From NCBI GenBank assembly GCA_018054805.1, contig JAGPIU010000047.1, positions 1 through 7,087 of the forward strand: a DNA stretch of 7,087 nt. The letters are read 5' to 3'. Below the pieces are notes generated by a model, which saw only the letters and a program-made list of their open reading frames with translations, ran no database searches and was not told the DNA's origin. This stretch comes from Paludibacter sp. Lineage in GTDB: Bacteria; Bacteroidota; Bacteroidia; Bacteroidales; Paludibacteraceae. Made by a program: the position numbers and the translations under genes. Positions within the stretch are counted from its first letter, which is position 1, and each line of letters begins with the position of its first letter. This document shows positions 1 through 6,298 of this stretch, piece after piece.

Positions 1-1334
1 AGATCGTTTCTGTTGCGGTCGATATATTGCATTACCACTTTGTTGAGTACTCCTTTTGCAATTACGTTGCGGTGGTAGGCAGTAATGTTTTGAGTAGTAT
101 CAATTGGTACAAAAATATCGGGCATAATTCCTCCGCCTCCATATACGGTGCGTTTCAACATAAGTGTCTGATAGCGCAGTGAATCCGGGAATTGGATACT
201 GTCGGCATGCAAAAACTCTCCGTGATTGTATCTGTTGAGCAATTCTTTTTCATATTTTTCAGGACCATCTTTGTATGGTTTCTGAATAGAACGACCAGTT
301 GGTGTATAATAACGCGCTGTGGTCAGACGCATCATCGAACCATCGGGCAGCGGAATCTGACGTTGTACAAGACCTTTACCAAAAGTACGGCGACCCACAA
401 TAATGCCACGATCCCAGTCCTGAATGGCTCCCGAAACAATTTCGCTGGCCGAAGCAGAATATTCGTCCACCAGAATAATCAGTTTACCGTTTTCGTAACG
501 TCCGCGGGCCGACGATGACATTACACTTTTGGGCTGATTTAGTCCCTGAGTATATACAATCAGTTTATCGTCCTTCAAAAATTCATCAGCAATCTGTTGC
601 GCTGCATTCAAATAGCCACCTCCATTGCCCTGGAGACTCAGGATAAGATGTTTCATGCCTTGTTTCTGAAGCTTGCTGAATGCTTTCTGAAATTCGTCGG
701 CTGTGGTAGCTCCGAAATTATTGATTTTTATATACCCGATTTCTTTGGTCACCATATAAATAGCATCCACGCTGTAAACAGGAATTTTATCACGAATAAT
801 TTTGAACTCCAATAAGTCTTTGTGATCCCGACGAAGCACTTTAACTGTGACTTCAGTACCTTTGGGTCCGCGAAGTCGTTTCATTATATCGGAATTTTGC
901 ATTTTTACACCGGCAATCAGTTCGTTGTTGATATAAATAATGCGGTCGCCGGCCAGTACTCCAACCTTTTCGGCGGGTGCTCCCGAAATAGTTTGTACTA
1001 CAAGCAAAGTATCCTCCAGCAGCTGAAACTGAATTCCCACTCCTTCAAAACTTCCTTCGAGCGGTTCGTTTACTCTTTCCACTTCTTCTTTGGGAATGTA
1101 TGACGAATGCGGATCGAGCTCTTTCAACATCGATTCAATGGTGCTTTCCACCAGTTTTTTCTCATTGATAGAATCCACATACAGATTGGTAATAATGGTG
1201 TATGCGTTCGAAAGTTTGCGTTGTTGTACTGAGTTCAGTATCTGGGCATGCAAACTTCCTGAAATAATGATAAGTGCTGATAAAACAAGAAGTTTGTGTG
1301 TGCGGCTGATGCCTTTATTCAAAAGATGCTTCAT
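1..1334 (-). CDS. S41-family C-terminal processing peptidase (CtpA-like), C-terminus beyond window
   Basis: Partial gene: 444 codons are open from the ATG at 1332-1334 to the left edge, so no stop codon is seen. Family members in Bacteroidota usually run to about 530-580 residues, so roughly 100 or more are missing. Residues 1-30 form a signal peptide (basic start, hydrophobic core LLVLSALIII, then SLHA-Q). A PDZ domain spans about 95-180 (FEGVGIQF, LAGDRIIYIN, RGPKGTEV). The S41 protease core follows: QGNGGGYL at 235-242, then SASASEI with the presumed nucleophile Ser295, and TFGKG with the general base Lys320. The Ser-Lys spacing of 25 residues equals that of E. coli Prc/Tsp. The enzyme should act in the periplasm, cutting proteins near their C-termini. 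The gene has its own promoter-like element and lies 63 bases after the tatD-like gene. The exact substrate is unknown. Confidence 0.93.
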   Translation of the reverse strand, partial: MKHLLNKGISRTHKLLVLSALIIISGSLHAQILNSVQQRKLSNAYTIITNLYVDSINEKKLVESTIESMLKELDPHSSYIPKEEVERVNEPLEGSFEGVGIQFQLLEDTLLVVQTISGAPAEKVGVLAGDRIIYINNELIAGVKMQNSDIMKRLRGPKGTEVTVKVLRRDHKDLLEFKIIRDKIPVYSVDAIYMVTKEIGYIKINNFGATTADEFQKAFSKLQKQGMKHLILSLQGNGGGYLNAAQQIADEFLKDDKLIVYTQGLNQPKSVMSSSARGRYENGKLIILVDEYSASASEIVSGAIQDWDRGIIVGRRTFGKGLVQRQIPLPDGSMMRLTTARYYTPTGRSIQKPYKDGPEKYEKELLNRYNHGEFLHADSIQFPDSLRYQTLMLKRTVYGGGGIMPDIFVPIDTTQNITAYHRNVIAKGVLNKVVMQYIDRNRND

Positions 1335-1353
1335 GATATTTATTTTAGAATGA

Positions 1354-1361
1354 CAAAAGTA
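1354..1361 (-). promoter_or_regulatory. Probable -7 promoter element of the S41 peptidase gene
   Basis: On the minus strand this reads TACTTTTG, an exact fit to the Bacteroidota -7 consensus TAnnTTTG. Transcription would start near 1347, giving a leader of about 12-15 bases. No convincing TTG lies about 20 bases upstream, so the match is one-sided. The position is inferred from sequence only. Confidence 0.5.
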
Positions 1362-1385
1362 CAAAAAACTAACTATTTTCTGTAC
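1359..1385 (-). terminator. Possible weak terminator of the tatD-like gene
   Basis: On the minus strand GTACAGAAAA pairs with TTTTTTGTAC across a 7-base loop, giving ten pairs including one G-T. It starts 12 bases after the tatD-like stop codon and is followed by TTTTG. The stem is A/T-rich and therefore weak, so it may only attenuate. It overlaps the -7 element of the next gene. Confidence 0.35.
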
Positions 1386-1397
1386 CATTATGGTTGT

Positions 1398-2039
1398 TTA
1401 TTGACAGACGTACAGCTTAAGCAAATTGCATGCCCCGTTTAGTTCGTGTGTGCGACAGTGTTTGATGGCTGCAATGCTTTTGTATATTTCCTCAATAGGA
1501 ATATCGCTCTCGTCGGTTTCGATGCAAAGTTTTTCCAAAGGTGTGACGGCCACGCTTTCGGGGTTGAAGTGCTCGCCGTATGAGATTGCAAAGCCGGCAT
1601 TGAGTAGTTGTTTGGCAAGTTGCGGCTTTCCTCTGAACCCGTGAACAACCCAGTTTTGAGTTGGCTTTAGTTTTTTGCGCAGATTTATCAATTCATTGAA
1701 AGCAGCTACACAATGTATAATAAGAGGTTTGGAAAACTGCTCGGAAAACTGTGCCTGTCGTTCGAAAAAGAAAAGTTGTTCCTTAATAGTGGCTTTGCTG
1801 TTGCGGTCGAGTCCGCATTCGCCAACGGCTTTTATGCGTGGATCGGCGAGGGCCTCTTCTATTTTTGTAAGTATTTCGGTGCTGTGCAGGTGTACTTCCC
1901 AGGGATGAATAGCTGCTGAACAAAATTCGTTTTTGTCTGTTTTTAAAAAGCTCTCTATCTCTTCAAGACTCAGGTTTCTCACAGCAAAGGGGTTTCCTCT
2001 GTCGGCGTGATGCGTATGAGCGTCGATGTATACAATCAT
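1398..2039 (-). CDS. TatD-family metal-dependent hydrolase
   Basis: A protein of 213 residues if started at the ATG at 2037-2039. The TatD/amidohydrolase metal-site landmarks occur in order: D-x-H-x-H at residues 6-10 (Asp6, His8, His10), IHPWE around His45, GECGLD with Glu74, IIHC with His109, VVHGF with His133 and ETDES with Asp176. The family folds as a TIM barrel and binds two divalent metals; E. coli TatD is reported to be a DNA exonuclease. The protein is shorter than classical TatD/YcfH (about 260 residues), as in the compact version common in Bacteroidota. The reading frame stays open to an ATG at 2118-2120 (240 residues) and has another ATG at 2070-2072. The short start is preferred because TatD proteins usually begin only a few residues before D-x-H-x-H, and because the candidate promoter would start transcription near 2130. 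The substrate is unknown. Confidence 0.88.
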   Translation of the reverse strand: MIVYIDAHTHHADRGNPFAVRNLSLEEIESFLKTDKNEFCSAAIHPWEVHLHSTEILTKIEEALADPRIKAVGECGLDRNSKATIKEQLFFFERQAQFSEQFSKPLIIHCVAAFNELINLRKKLKPTQNWVVHGFRGKPQLAKQLLNAGFAISYGEHFNPESVAVTPLEKLCIETDESDIPIEEIYKSIAAIKHCRTHELNGACNLLKLYVCQ

Positions 2040-2136
2040 TTTATCATAGTTTTTTTCAGTAAAACAAAACATGTTTTTTTTCAACTCAATGGGCTTCTGA
2101 ATGTTTTCAGCATTCAGCAATTCAAAAACAATGTTA

Positions 2137-2144
2137 CAAAAATA
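2137..2144 (-). promoter_or_regulatory. Possible -7 promoter element of the tatD-like gene
   Basis: The minus strand reads TATTTTTG, matching TAnnTTTG, with transcription expected near 2130. No good TTG is seen at the usual upstream spacing. If real, it leaves only about 10 leader bases before the longest possible start (2120), which favours one of the downstream ATGs at 2072 or 2039. Confidence 0.35.
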
Positions 2145-2165
2145 GATATTTCCGGCGAAAAAATG

Positions 2166-2173
2166 TAACTTTG
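2166..2173 (+). promoter_or_regulatory. Probable -7 promoter element of ahcY
   Basis: TAACTTTG followed by CAA fits the Bacteroidota -7 consensus TAnnTTTG and lies 53 bases before the ahcY ATG. Transcription would begin near 2180, giving a leader of about 47 A/T-rich bases. No TTG is evident about 20 bases upstream. The leader is too short and too A/T-rich to hold a SAM or SAH riboswitch. Confidence 0.5.
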
Positions 2174-2226
2174 CAACCCTTTTGCGTCAATAATAAAACG
2201 ATAAAAATCAAAACATTAATTAAAAT

Positions 2227-3648
2227 ATGATGAACTCAGAATTGTTCACTTCGCTGCCTTACAAGGTAGCTGATATGTCGCTGGCCGATTTCGGAAGAAA
2301 AGAAATTGAACTGGCTGAAAAAGAAATGCCGGGTTTGATGGCCCTGCGTGCAAAACATGGCGCTTCGAAACCGCTGAAAGGAGCCCGCATTATGGGATCG
2401 CTTCACATGACTATTCAAACTGCCGTGCTTATTGAAACGCTTGTTGAACTTGGAGCAGAAGTGCGTTGGTGTAGTTGTAATATCTATTCTACTCAGGATC
2501 ATGCTGCTGCTGCTATTGCTGCTGCCGGTGTGCCTGTGTTTGCGTGGAAAGGCGAAACACTCGAAGAATACTGGTGGTGTACACTTCAGGCGCTGACTTT
2601 CGAAGGCCATCAGGGCCCGACTGTGATTGTGGACGATGGTGGCGATGCTACCATGATGATTCATGTGGGAGCTGCTGCCGAAAAAGATGCTTCGGTACTC
2701 GACAAACAGGCCGGTGGCGAAGATGAAGCTTTGCTGTATGGCATTCTGAAAAATGTACTTAATGAAGATCATGGTATCTGGAACCGTATGGTGCCCGGTA
2801 TTCGCGGAGTCTCTGAAGAAACTACAACCGGTGTGCATCGTTTGTATCAGATGCTTGAGGAAGGCTCATTGCTTTTCCCTGCTTTCAACGTAAACGACTC
2901 GGTGACCAAATCGAAATTTGATAACCTCTACGGCTGTCGCGAATCGTTGGCCGACGGAATCAAACGTGCTACCGACATTATGCTGGCCGGTAAAGTGGTT
3001 GTGGTTTGTGGTTATGGCGACGTGGGTAAAGGTTGTGCAAAATCGATGCTGGCTTACGGTGCCCGCGTGATTGTAACCGAAATTGACCCTATTTGTGCGC
3101 TTCAGGCTTCGATGGAAGGTTTCAAGGTAACTACTGTGGAAGATGCTTTGGCCGAAGGAAATCTGTATGTAACTACTACCGGAAACAAAGATATTATCAC
3201 CATTGAGCACATGGCTAAAATGAAAGATGGTGCTATTGTATGTAATATCGGCCATTTCGACAACGAAATTCAGGTGGATAAGCTCAAGAAATTCCCCGGC
3301 GTTGAATGCGTGAACATTAAACCTCAGGTTGATAAATATGTGTTCCCTGACGGACACAGCATTTTGCTTTTGGCCGATGGTCGTTTGGTAAATCTGGGTT
3401 GTGCTACAGGTCACCCATCGTTTGTAATGAGTAATTCATTTACAAATCAGACTCTGGCACAAATCGAACTTTTCACCAAAGATTACGAAGTAAATGTGTA
3501 CCGTTTGCCCAAACATCTCGACGAAGAAGTGGCACGTCTGCACCTCGAACAACTGGGTGTAAAACTTACTGTACTTTCACCCGAACAGGCTGCTTATATC
3601 GGCGTAAAACAGGATGGACCGTACAAACCGGAACATTACAGATATTGA
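2227..3648 (+). CDS. ahcY: S-adenosylhomocysteine hydrolase (adenosylhomocysteinase)
   Basis: Splits S-adenosylhomocysteine reversibly into adenosine and homocysteine using tightly bound NAD, relieving product inhibition of methyltransferases; cytosolic and normally a homotetramer. All expected active-site residues are present and line up with the human enzyme: His60 in [14 protein letters not shown], Asp136/137 in VDDGGD, Glu198 in SEETTTG, then Lys228, Asp232 and Cys237 in [12 protein letters not shown]. The NAD-binding loop GYGDVGKG spans 262-269. The C-terminal tail ends KPEHYRY, with Lys467 and Tyr471 as the residues that reach a neighbour's cofactor. At 473 residues it is the long bacterial/plant form, with the extra segment of about 40 residues around 152-190. 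Two ATGs stand in tandem at 2227 and 2230 and either may be used. It is transcribed alone, between a promoter element and a strong terminator. Confidence 0.98.
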   Translation: MMNSELFTSLPYKVADMSLADFGRKEIELAEKEMPGLMALRAKHGASKPLKGARIMGSLHMTIQTAVLIETLVELGAEVRWCSCNIYSTQDHAAAAIAAAGVPVFAWKGETLEEYWWCTLQALTFEGHQGPTVIVDDGGDATMMIHVGAAAEKDASVLDKQAGGEDEALLYGILKNVLNEDHGIWNRMVPGIRGVSEETTTGVHRLYQMLEEGSLLFPAFNVNDSVTKSKFDNLYGCRESLADGIKRATDIMLAGKVVVVCGYGDVGKGCAKSMLAYGARVIVTEIDPICALQASMEGFKVTTVEDALAEGNLYVTTTGNKDIITIEHMAKMKDGAIVCNIGHFDNEIQVDKLKKFPGVECVNIKPQVDKYVFPDGHSILLLADGRLVNLGCATGHPSFVMSNSFTNQTLAQIELFTKDYEVNVYRLPKHLDEEVARLHLEQLGVKLTVLSPEQAAYIGVKQDGPYKPEHYRY

Positions 3649-3692
3649 TATTTAGTGACTGGTGATTAGTGCCGGTAACAATATTATATTTC

Positions 3693-3731
3693 AAATGAGC
3701 GAACGGCTTTGGTTGTTCGCTCATTTTGTTT
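3693..3731 (+). terminator. Intrinsic terminator of ahcY
   Basis: A perfect 12-pair stem, AAATGAGCGAAC (3693-3704) against GTTCGCTCATTT (3715-3726), encloses a 10-base loop and runs into TTTTGTTTTG. It begins 44 bases after the ahcY stop codon. The A-rich left arm and T-rich right arm could also support termination on the other strand, but no minus-strand gene ends here. Confidence 0.85.
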
Positions 3732-3732
3732 T

Positions 3733-3889
3733 GATGAATTTGTTTTCATTGCTTAGTGTTATGGTTTTTATATGCTGTCTATAAGCTTGCCTGTGATTGT
3801 TATCGGAAATAATGCTGTAGAGTATGATTTTTATAGTAAAATTTAATAATAGAGTGGACTCGATAGTGCATTTTGCAGGAAAAACCCAT
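3733..3889. other. A/T-rich spacer with no recognisable gene
   Basis: Between the ahcY terminator and the palindrome upstream of the small RNA, both strands are broken by frequent stop codons. No RNA fold, repeat or family match was recognised. Confidence 0.6.
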
Positions 3890-3913
3890 AAATTATGTTA
3901 TAAAACATAATTT
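3890..3913. promoter_or_regulatory. Perfect A/T-rich palindrome upstream of the small-RNA promoter
   Basis: AAATTATGTT (3890-3899) and AACATAATTT (3904-3913) are perfect inverted copies separated by ATAA. The centre lies about 72 bases before the expected start of the small RNA and 36 bases before its TTG element. That position suits a dimeric activator or other DNA-binding protein. No T-run follows, so it is not a terminator. The role is inferred from position only. Confidence 0.4.
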
Positions 3914-3937
3914 TGAATGAATATTATTCGAAAACTC

Positions 3938-3968
3938 TTGCAAGTGTACAAAATACACCGTATCTTTG
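3938..3968 (+). promoter_or_regulatory. Consensus Bacteroidota promoter of the small RNA
   Basis: TTG at 3938-3940, a 20-base spacer, then TATCTTTG at 3961-3968 reproduce the Bacteroidota primary-sigma consensus (TTG, about 20 bases, TAnnTTTG). It is the best promoter in the window. Transcription should begin at about 3973-3976. No protein-coding gene follows on this strand before the opposing sppA gene. Confidence 0.8.
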
Positions 3969-3972
3969 CATC

Positions 3973-4078
3973 GTGATTTTTTCATAGTATTAGATTTAAG
4001 GTTAACAAAAAGATTGGTAGATTGTCGTGAGACAAAGCTACCTTTCGCATTTTAAGGGGGTGAGTCATCCCTTTTTTT
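3973..4078 (+). ncRNA. Small structured RNA between ahcY and sppA, Bacteroidales-1-like
   Basis: About 105 nt bounded by a consensus promoter and an intrinsic terminator, with no sizeable open reading frame. The first 40 bases are A/T-rich and probably unpaired, including the purine-rich word TTAGATTTAAGG. Then comes a two-part hairpin: GGTAG (4016-4020) pairs with CTACC (4038-4042), a small internal loop (A against AG) follows, and TTGTC (4022-4026) pairs with GACAA (4031-4035) across a GTGA loop of the stable GNRA type. A short linker with TTTCGCATTTT leads into the terminator. From memory, the length, the alternate Bacteroidota promoter and the terminator-defined end fit the Bacteroidales-1 RNA class, whose function is unknown. 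The class name is tentative because no covariance model could be run. It is not tRNA, 6S or tmRNA by size and shape. Confidence 0.65.
4054..4078 (+). terminator. Intrinsic terminator of the small RNA
   Basis: AAGGG (4054-4058) pairs with CCCTT (4069-4073). The stem extends through a G-T pair and, across a bulged G, a T-A pair, leaving a loop of about 5 bases. It runs directly into seven T residues (4072-4078). The G-rich left arm and uninterrupted T-run are typical of Rho-independent termination. Confidence 0.75.
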
Positions 4079-4128
4079 GTGTCTGAAAGTTTTGAGCGAT
4101 CGTTGGTTTGTAAAATTCGCAAATGCGA

Positions 4129-4159
4129 AAAGCGACCATGCATCACGCATAGTCGCTTT
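4129..4159 (-). terminator. Intrinsic terminator of sppA
   Basis: On the minus strand AAAGCGAC pairs with GTCGCTTT, then a T-G wobble and ATGC with GCAT enclose the 5-base loop GTGAT: 13 consecutive pairs followed by TTTT (three of these Ts lie in the stem arm). On the plus strand the wobble becomes a C-A mismatch, so the stem is intact only in minus-strand RNA, which assigns it to sppA. It begins 41 bases after the sppA stop codon. Confidence 0.75.
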
Positions 4160-4200
4160 CAATATAGAAACTTAAAAAAAACGCGAAAATGATTAATAAA

Positions 4201-5946
4201 CTATTTTATAATAAGTTCGTAGGGTAAGCGGGCCTGAATGCCGTTCATGTTTTCCAGATTTTTAATTTCGCGGAAAAGTTTATATTGCTCACCCAGTTGT
4301 GCTTTCATAAAGCGTGTTTCCATGTCTTCGCCAAAGCTCTTCATAAGCTTGGTAGCAAAGTCTTCTTTTGCAGGGAATGCTTTTACATTGTATGCTTTCA
4401 GGTCGGCCTTTTTAACTGCCAGTGCAATGGCTTCGTCGAGACCTCCAATTTTATCCACAAGTCCAAGTCTGAGCGCATCTTCGCCGGTCCACACACGGCC
4501 TTCGGCAATGGCTTTAATTTCTTCTACTTTTTTGTTACGTCCATCGGCGCAGCGTTTTACAAATAGCTCGTAGCCGCGGTTTACGTAAGCCTGCATAAGG
4601 TCGCGTTCCTCAGGGCGGAAGGGACGATTGATGCTCAGCATGTCGCTCATTTTGTTGGTTTTTACACCATCGTAAGTCAAACCAAGTTTGTTGTTAAGTC
4701 CGGCAATGTTGGGAATAAGTCCGAAAATACCAATCGATCCTGTGATAGTGTTGGGTTGAGCCACAATTACATCGGCCATACATGAGATATAATAACCACC
4801 CGATGCAGCATAATCGCCCATCGATACAATCAGAGGTTTTTTCTCTTTCAGTTTGGTAAGTGCACGCCAAATCTGTTCTGAGCCATAAGCACTACCACCG
4901 GGCGAACTTACACGGAAAACAACCGATTTTACAGCTTCATCTTTGGCAACTTCGTTGATAGTTTCCACCAAATCTTCCGATACGATTCCTTCGCCATCGC
5001 CTCCATCAATGCCACCAATGGCATAAATTACAGCCACTTTGTCTTTTTCGAATTTTATATCATCGGGCACTTTAGTCATGGCCGAATGTTTCACTAATTT
5101 GTAGTCTTTGGCAAATGATTTCATAATGCTATCCACCTCGTCGGCATACACCATTGAGTCCACCAAAGCATATTCAACAGCTTTCTGAGTAGGCTGGAAC
5201 ATTATCATCTGATCGGCAAATGCGTTCAGTGTGTCTACCGAAAGTTTTCTCGATTCTGAAATATCTTTCAGCATGGTTTTCCATATCGAAGTCATATATA
5301 CAGTTACCTGCTCGCGGTTTGCATCGCTCATTTTGGTAGTGATATAAGGTTCAACAGCCGATTTGAAAGTACCTACTTTTACCACCTGCATTTCCACACC
5401 AATTTTATCGAGTGTGTTTTTGAAAAACACCAGATCAGCGTTCAAACCTTTCAGTTCGAGCATTCCTTCGGGATTAATCAGTAATTTGTCGGCCACCGAA
5501 GCCAGATAATAATTGCTTTGCATGTAAGTATCGGCATAGGCAATCACGAATTTTCCTGATTTTTTGAAATCAACAAGCGCATCGCGAATTTCTTTTATCG
5601 AAGCAAATCCACCCATCAGAGTACCTCCTTTGAGGTAAATACCTTTTATTTTTTCATCGTTTTTGGCTTTCTCGATATTGGCCAACACATCGTCGAGACC
5701 AATTACTGCCTGCGAAGGTTGTCCGAGAGCTTCGGCAAACGCAGCTGCAAAAGGATTGTCCTCGGTGCGATCGACCAACGAACCCGACAAACTCAGTTCG
5801 TATACCGAATTATCTTTCAGTTCAGTAGCTTTGTCGGCCGAACCGGCTATAGCGCCCATTATTCCAAAAAAGATAAAAATACCCAAAACAGAAGCCACGA
5901 TCACACCTACTATGGTGGCAAGCGTAAATTTCAAAAATTGCTTCAT
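4201..5946 (-). CDS. sppA: Signal peptide peptidase SppA, long two-domain (67K) type
   Basis: A 581-residue inner-membrane serine protease of family S49 that degrades signal peptides left after secretion. Residues 1-6 are polar and basic, and a single hydrophobic anchor spans about 7-34, so the bulk should face the periplasm. Two tandem S49-type domains follow. The N-terminal one carries VGTFKSAVEPY with the presumed general base Lys195; the C-terminal one carries RVSSPGGSAYGSE (345-357) and GDYAASGGYYIS with the nucleophile Ser382. The pairing of a lysine from one half with a serine from the other matches E. coli SppA (Lys209/Ser409). TGSIGIFG (402-409) and GRVWTGEDALRLGLVDKIGGL (483-503) are further family signatures. 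The length is normal for the long form. The first ATG of the frame at 5944-5946 is used because the anchor follows at once. It has its own promoter and terminator. Confidence 0.97.
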   Translation of the reverse strand: MKQFLKFTLATIVGVIVASVLGIFIFFGIMGAIAGSADKATELKDNSVYELSLSGSLVDRTEDNPFAAAFAEALGQPSQAVIGLDDVLANIEKAKNDEKIKGIYLKGGTLMGGFASIKEIRDALVDFKKSGKFVIAYADTYMQSNYYLASVADKLLINPEGMLELKGLNADLVFFKNTLDKIGVEMQVVKVGTFKSAVEPYITTKMSDANREQVTVYMTSIWKTMLKDISESRKLSVDTLNAFADQMIMFQPTQKAVEYALVDSMVYADEVDSIMKSFAKDYKLVKHSAMTKVPDDIKFEKDKVAVIYAIGGIDGGDGEGIVSEDLVETINEVAKDEAVKSVVFRVSSPGGSAYGSEQIWRALTKLKEKKPLIVSMGDYAASGGYYISCMADVIVAQPNTITGSIGIFGLIPNIAGLNNKLGLTYDGVKTNKMSDMLSINRPFRPEERDLMQAYVNRGYELFVKRCADGRNKKVEEIKAIAEGRVWTGEDALRLGLVDKIGGLDEAIALAVKKADLKAYNVKAFPAKEDFATKLMKSFGEDMETRFMKAQLGEQYKLFREIKNLENMNGIQARLPYELIIK

Positions 5947-5996
5947 AAAATTTTAATTTATTGATTGTTTTAATACAGTTTATTCAAATCACGTTG

Positions 5997-6026
5997 CAAA
6001 GTAAAGGAAAAATATTTGAATAACAA
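5997..6026 (-). promoter_or_regulatory. Probable promoter of sppA
   Basis: On the minus strand TTG (plus positions 6024-6026) is followed after 19 bases by TTACTTTG (5997-6004), one base away from TAnnTTTG, and then CAACG. The spacing matches the Bacteroidota pattern. Transcription would start near 5990, giving a leader of about 45 A/T-rich bases before the ATG. Confidence 0.6.
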
Positions 6027-6265
6027 AATATATTTATTGTTTTTCGATAATATTTTAGTCATAATATTCGGAAATGTATCTTTAAAAAACAATGATTGAT
6101 TAGGTTGAATGTAAAGAGATTAGATGGGAGAAGGTTTTTTAGGGGCAGAATCATCTATCGTTGGTCGCAGATTCCGGGTTAGTATTTTTTTTTAATGTTG
6201 ATTGATTTGGTTATCAATACACTCTATTGAATTATTTTTACACTGCAATTGAATCGTATTTTCAG

Positions 6266-6273
6266 TAGTTTTG
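6266..6273 (+). promoter_or_regulatory. Possible -7 promoter element of the GH127 gene
   Basis: TAGTTTTG fits TAnnTTTG and is followed by TAACAA; transcription would start near 6280, about 20 bases before the ATG. The base triplet about 20 positions upstream is CTG rather than TTG, so the upstream element is weak, which may mean that an activator is needed. Confidence 0.4.
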
Positions 6274-6298
6274 TAACAAACAAGAAAATCAATTTCCC

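Larger units (their letters stand above)
5947..6298. other. Divergent intergenic region between sppA and the GH127 gene
   Basis: 352 bases without a gene. It holds the likely sppA promoter on the left and a candidate promoter for the glycosidase gene on the right. Two copies of ATAATATT begin 14 bases apart (6047 and 6061), and a run of T lies near 6184-6193. A slightly G/C-richer patch at about 6126-6180 has no recognised fold or coding match. No RNA gene was identified. Confidence 0.6.

Noticed and set aside
192..1353. Several plus-strand reading frames of 70-108 codons
   Set aside because: They are antisense to the S41 peptidase gene, whose uninterrupted frame carries all the family motifs; none of them shows recognisable domains.
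2174..2226. A SAM- or SAH-sensing riboswitch before ahcY
   Set aside because: The leader is only about 47 bases from the inferred start, is very A/T-rich and shows no stable stem or known riboswitch core.
2236..2838. Long minus-strand reading frame inside ahcY (200 codons)
   Set aside because: It lies fully antisense to a well-conserved enzyme gene and its translation is rich in Ser, His and Phe with no family resemblance; it is a shadow of the ahcY codon pattern.
4116..4129. Short inverted repeat TTCGC-AAAT-GCGAA as an operator or extra terminator
   Set aside because: Only five pairs, and it directly abuts the longer sppA terminator; it is more simply part of that terminator's downstream flank.
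4043..4130. Ten-base inverted repeat TTTCGCATTT (4043-4052) and AAATGCGAAA (4121-4130) linking the small RNA to downstream sequence
   Set aside because: The second copy lies beyond the small RNA's terminator, so pairing would need read-through; ten bases in an A/T-rich spacer with recurring GCGAAA words can occur by chance.
6126..6180. G/C-richer patch suspected of being a gene remnant or tRNA fragment
   Set aside because: No tRNA arm pattern, no frame longer than about 20 codons with recognisable motifs, and no flanking repeats; too little evidence to call.
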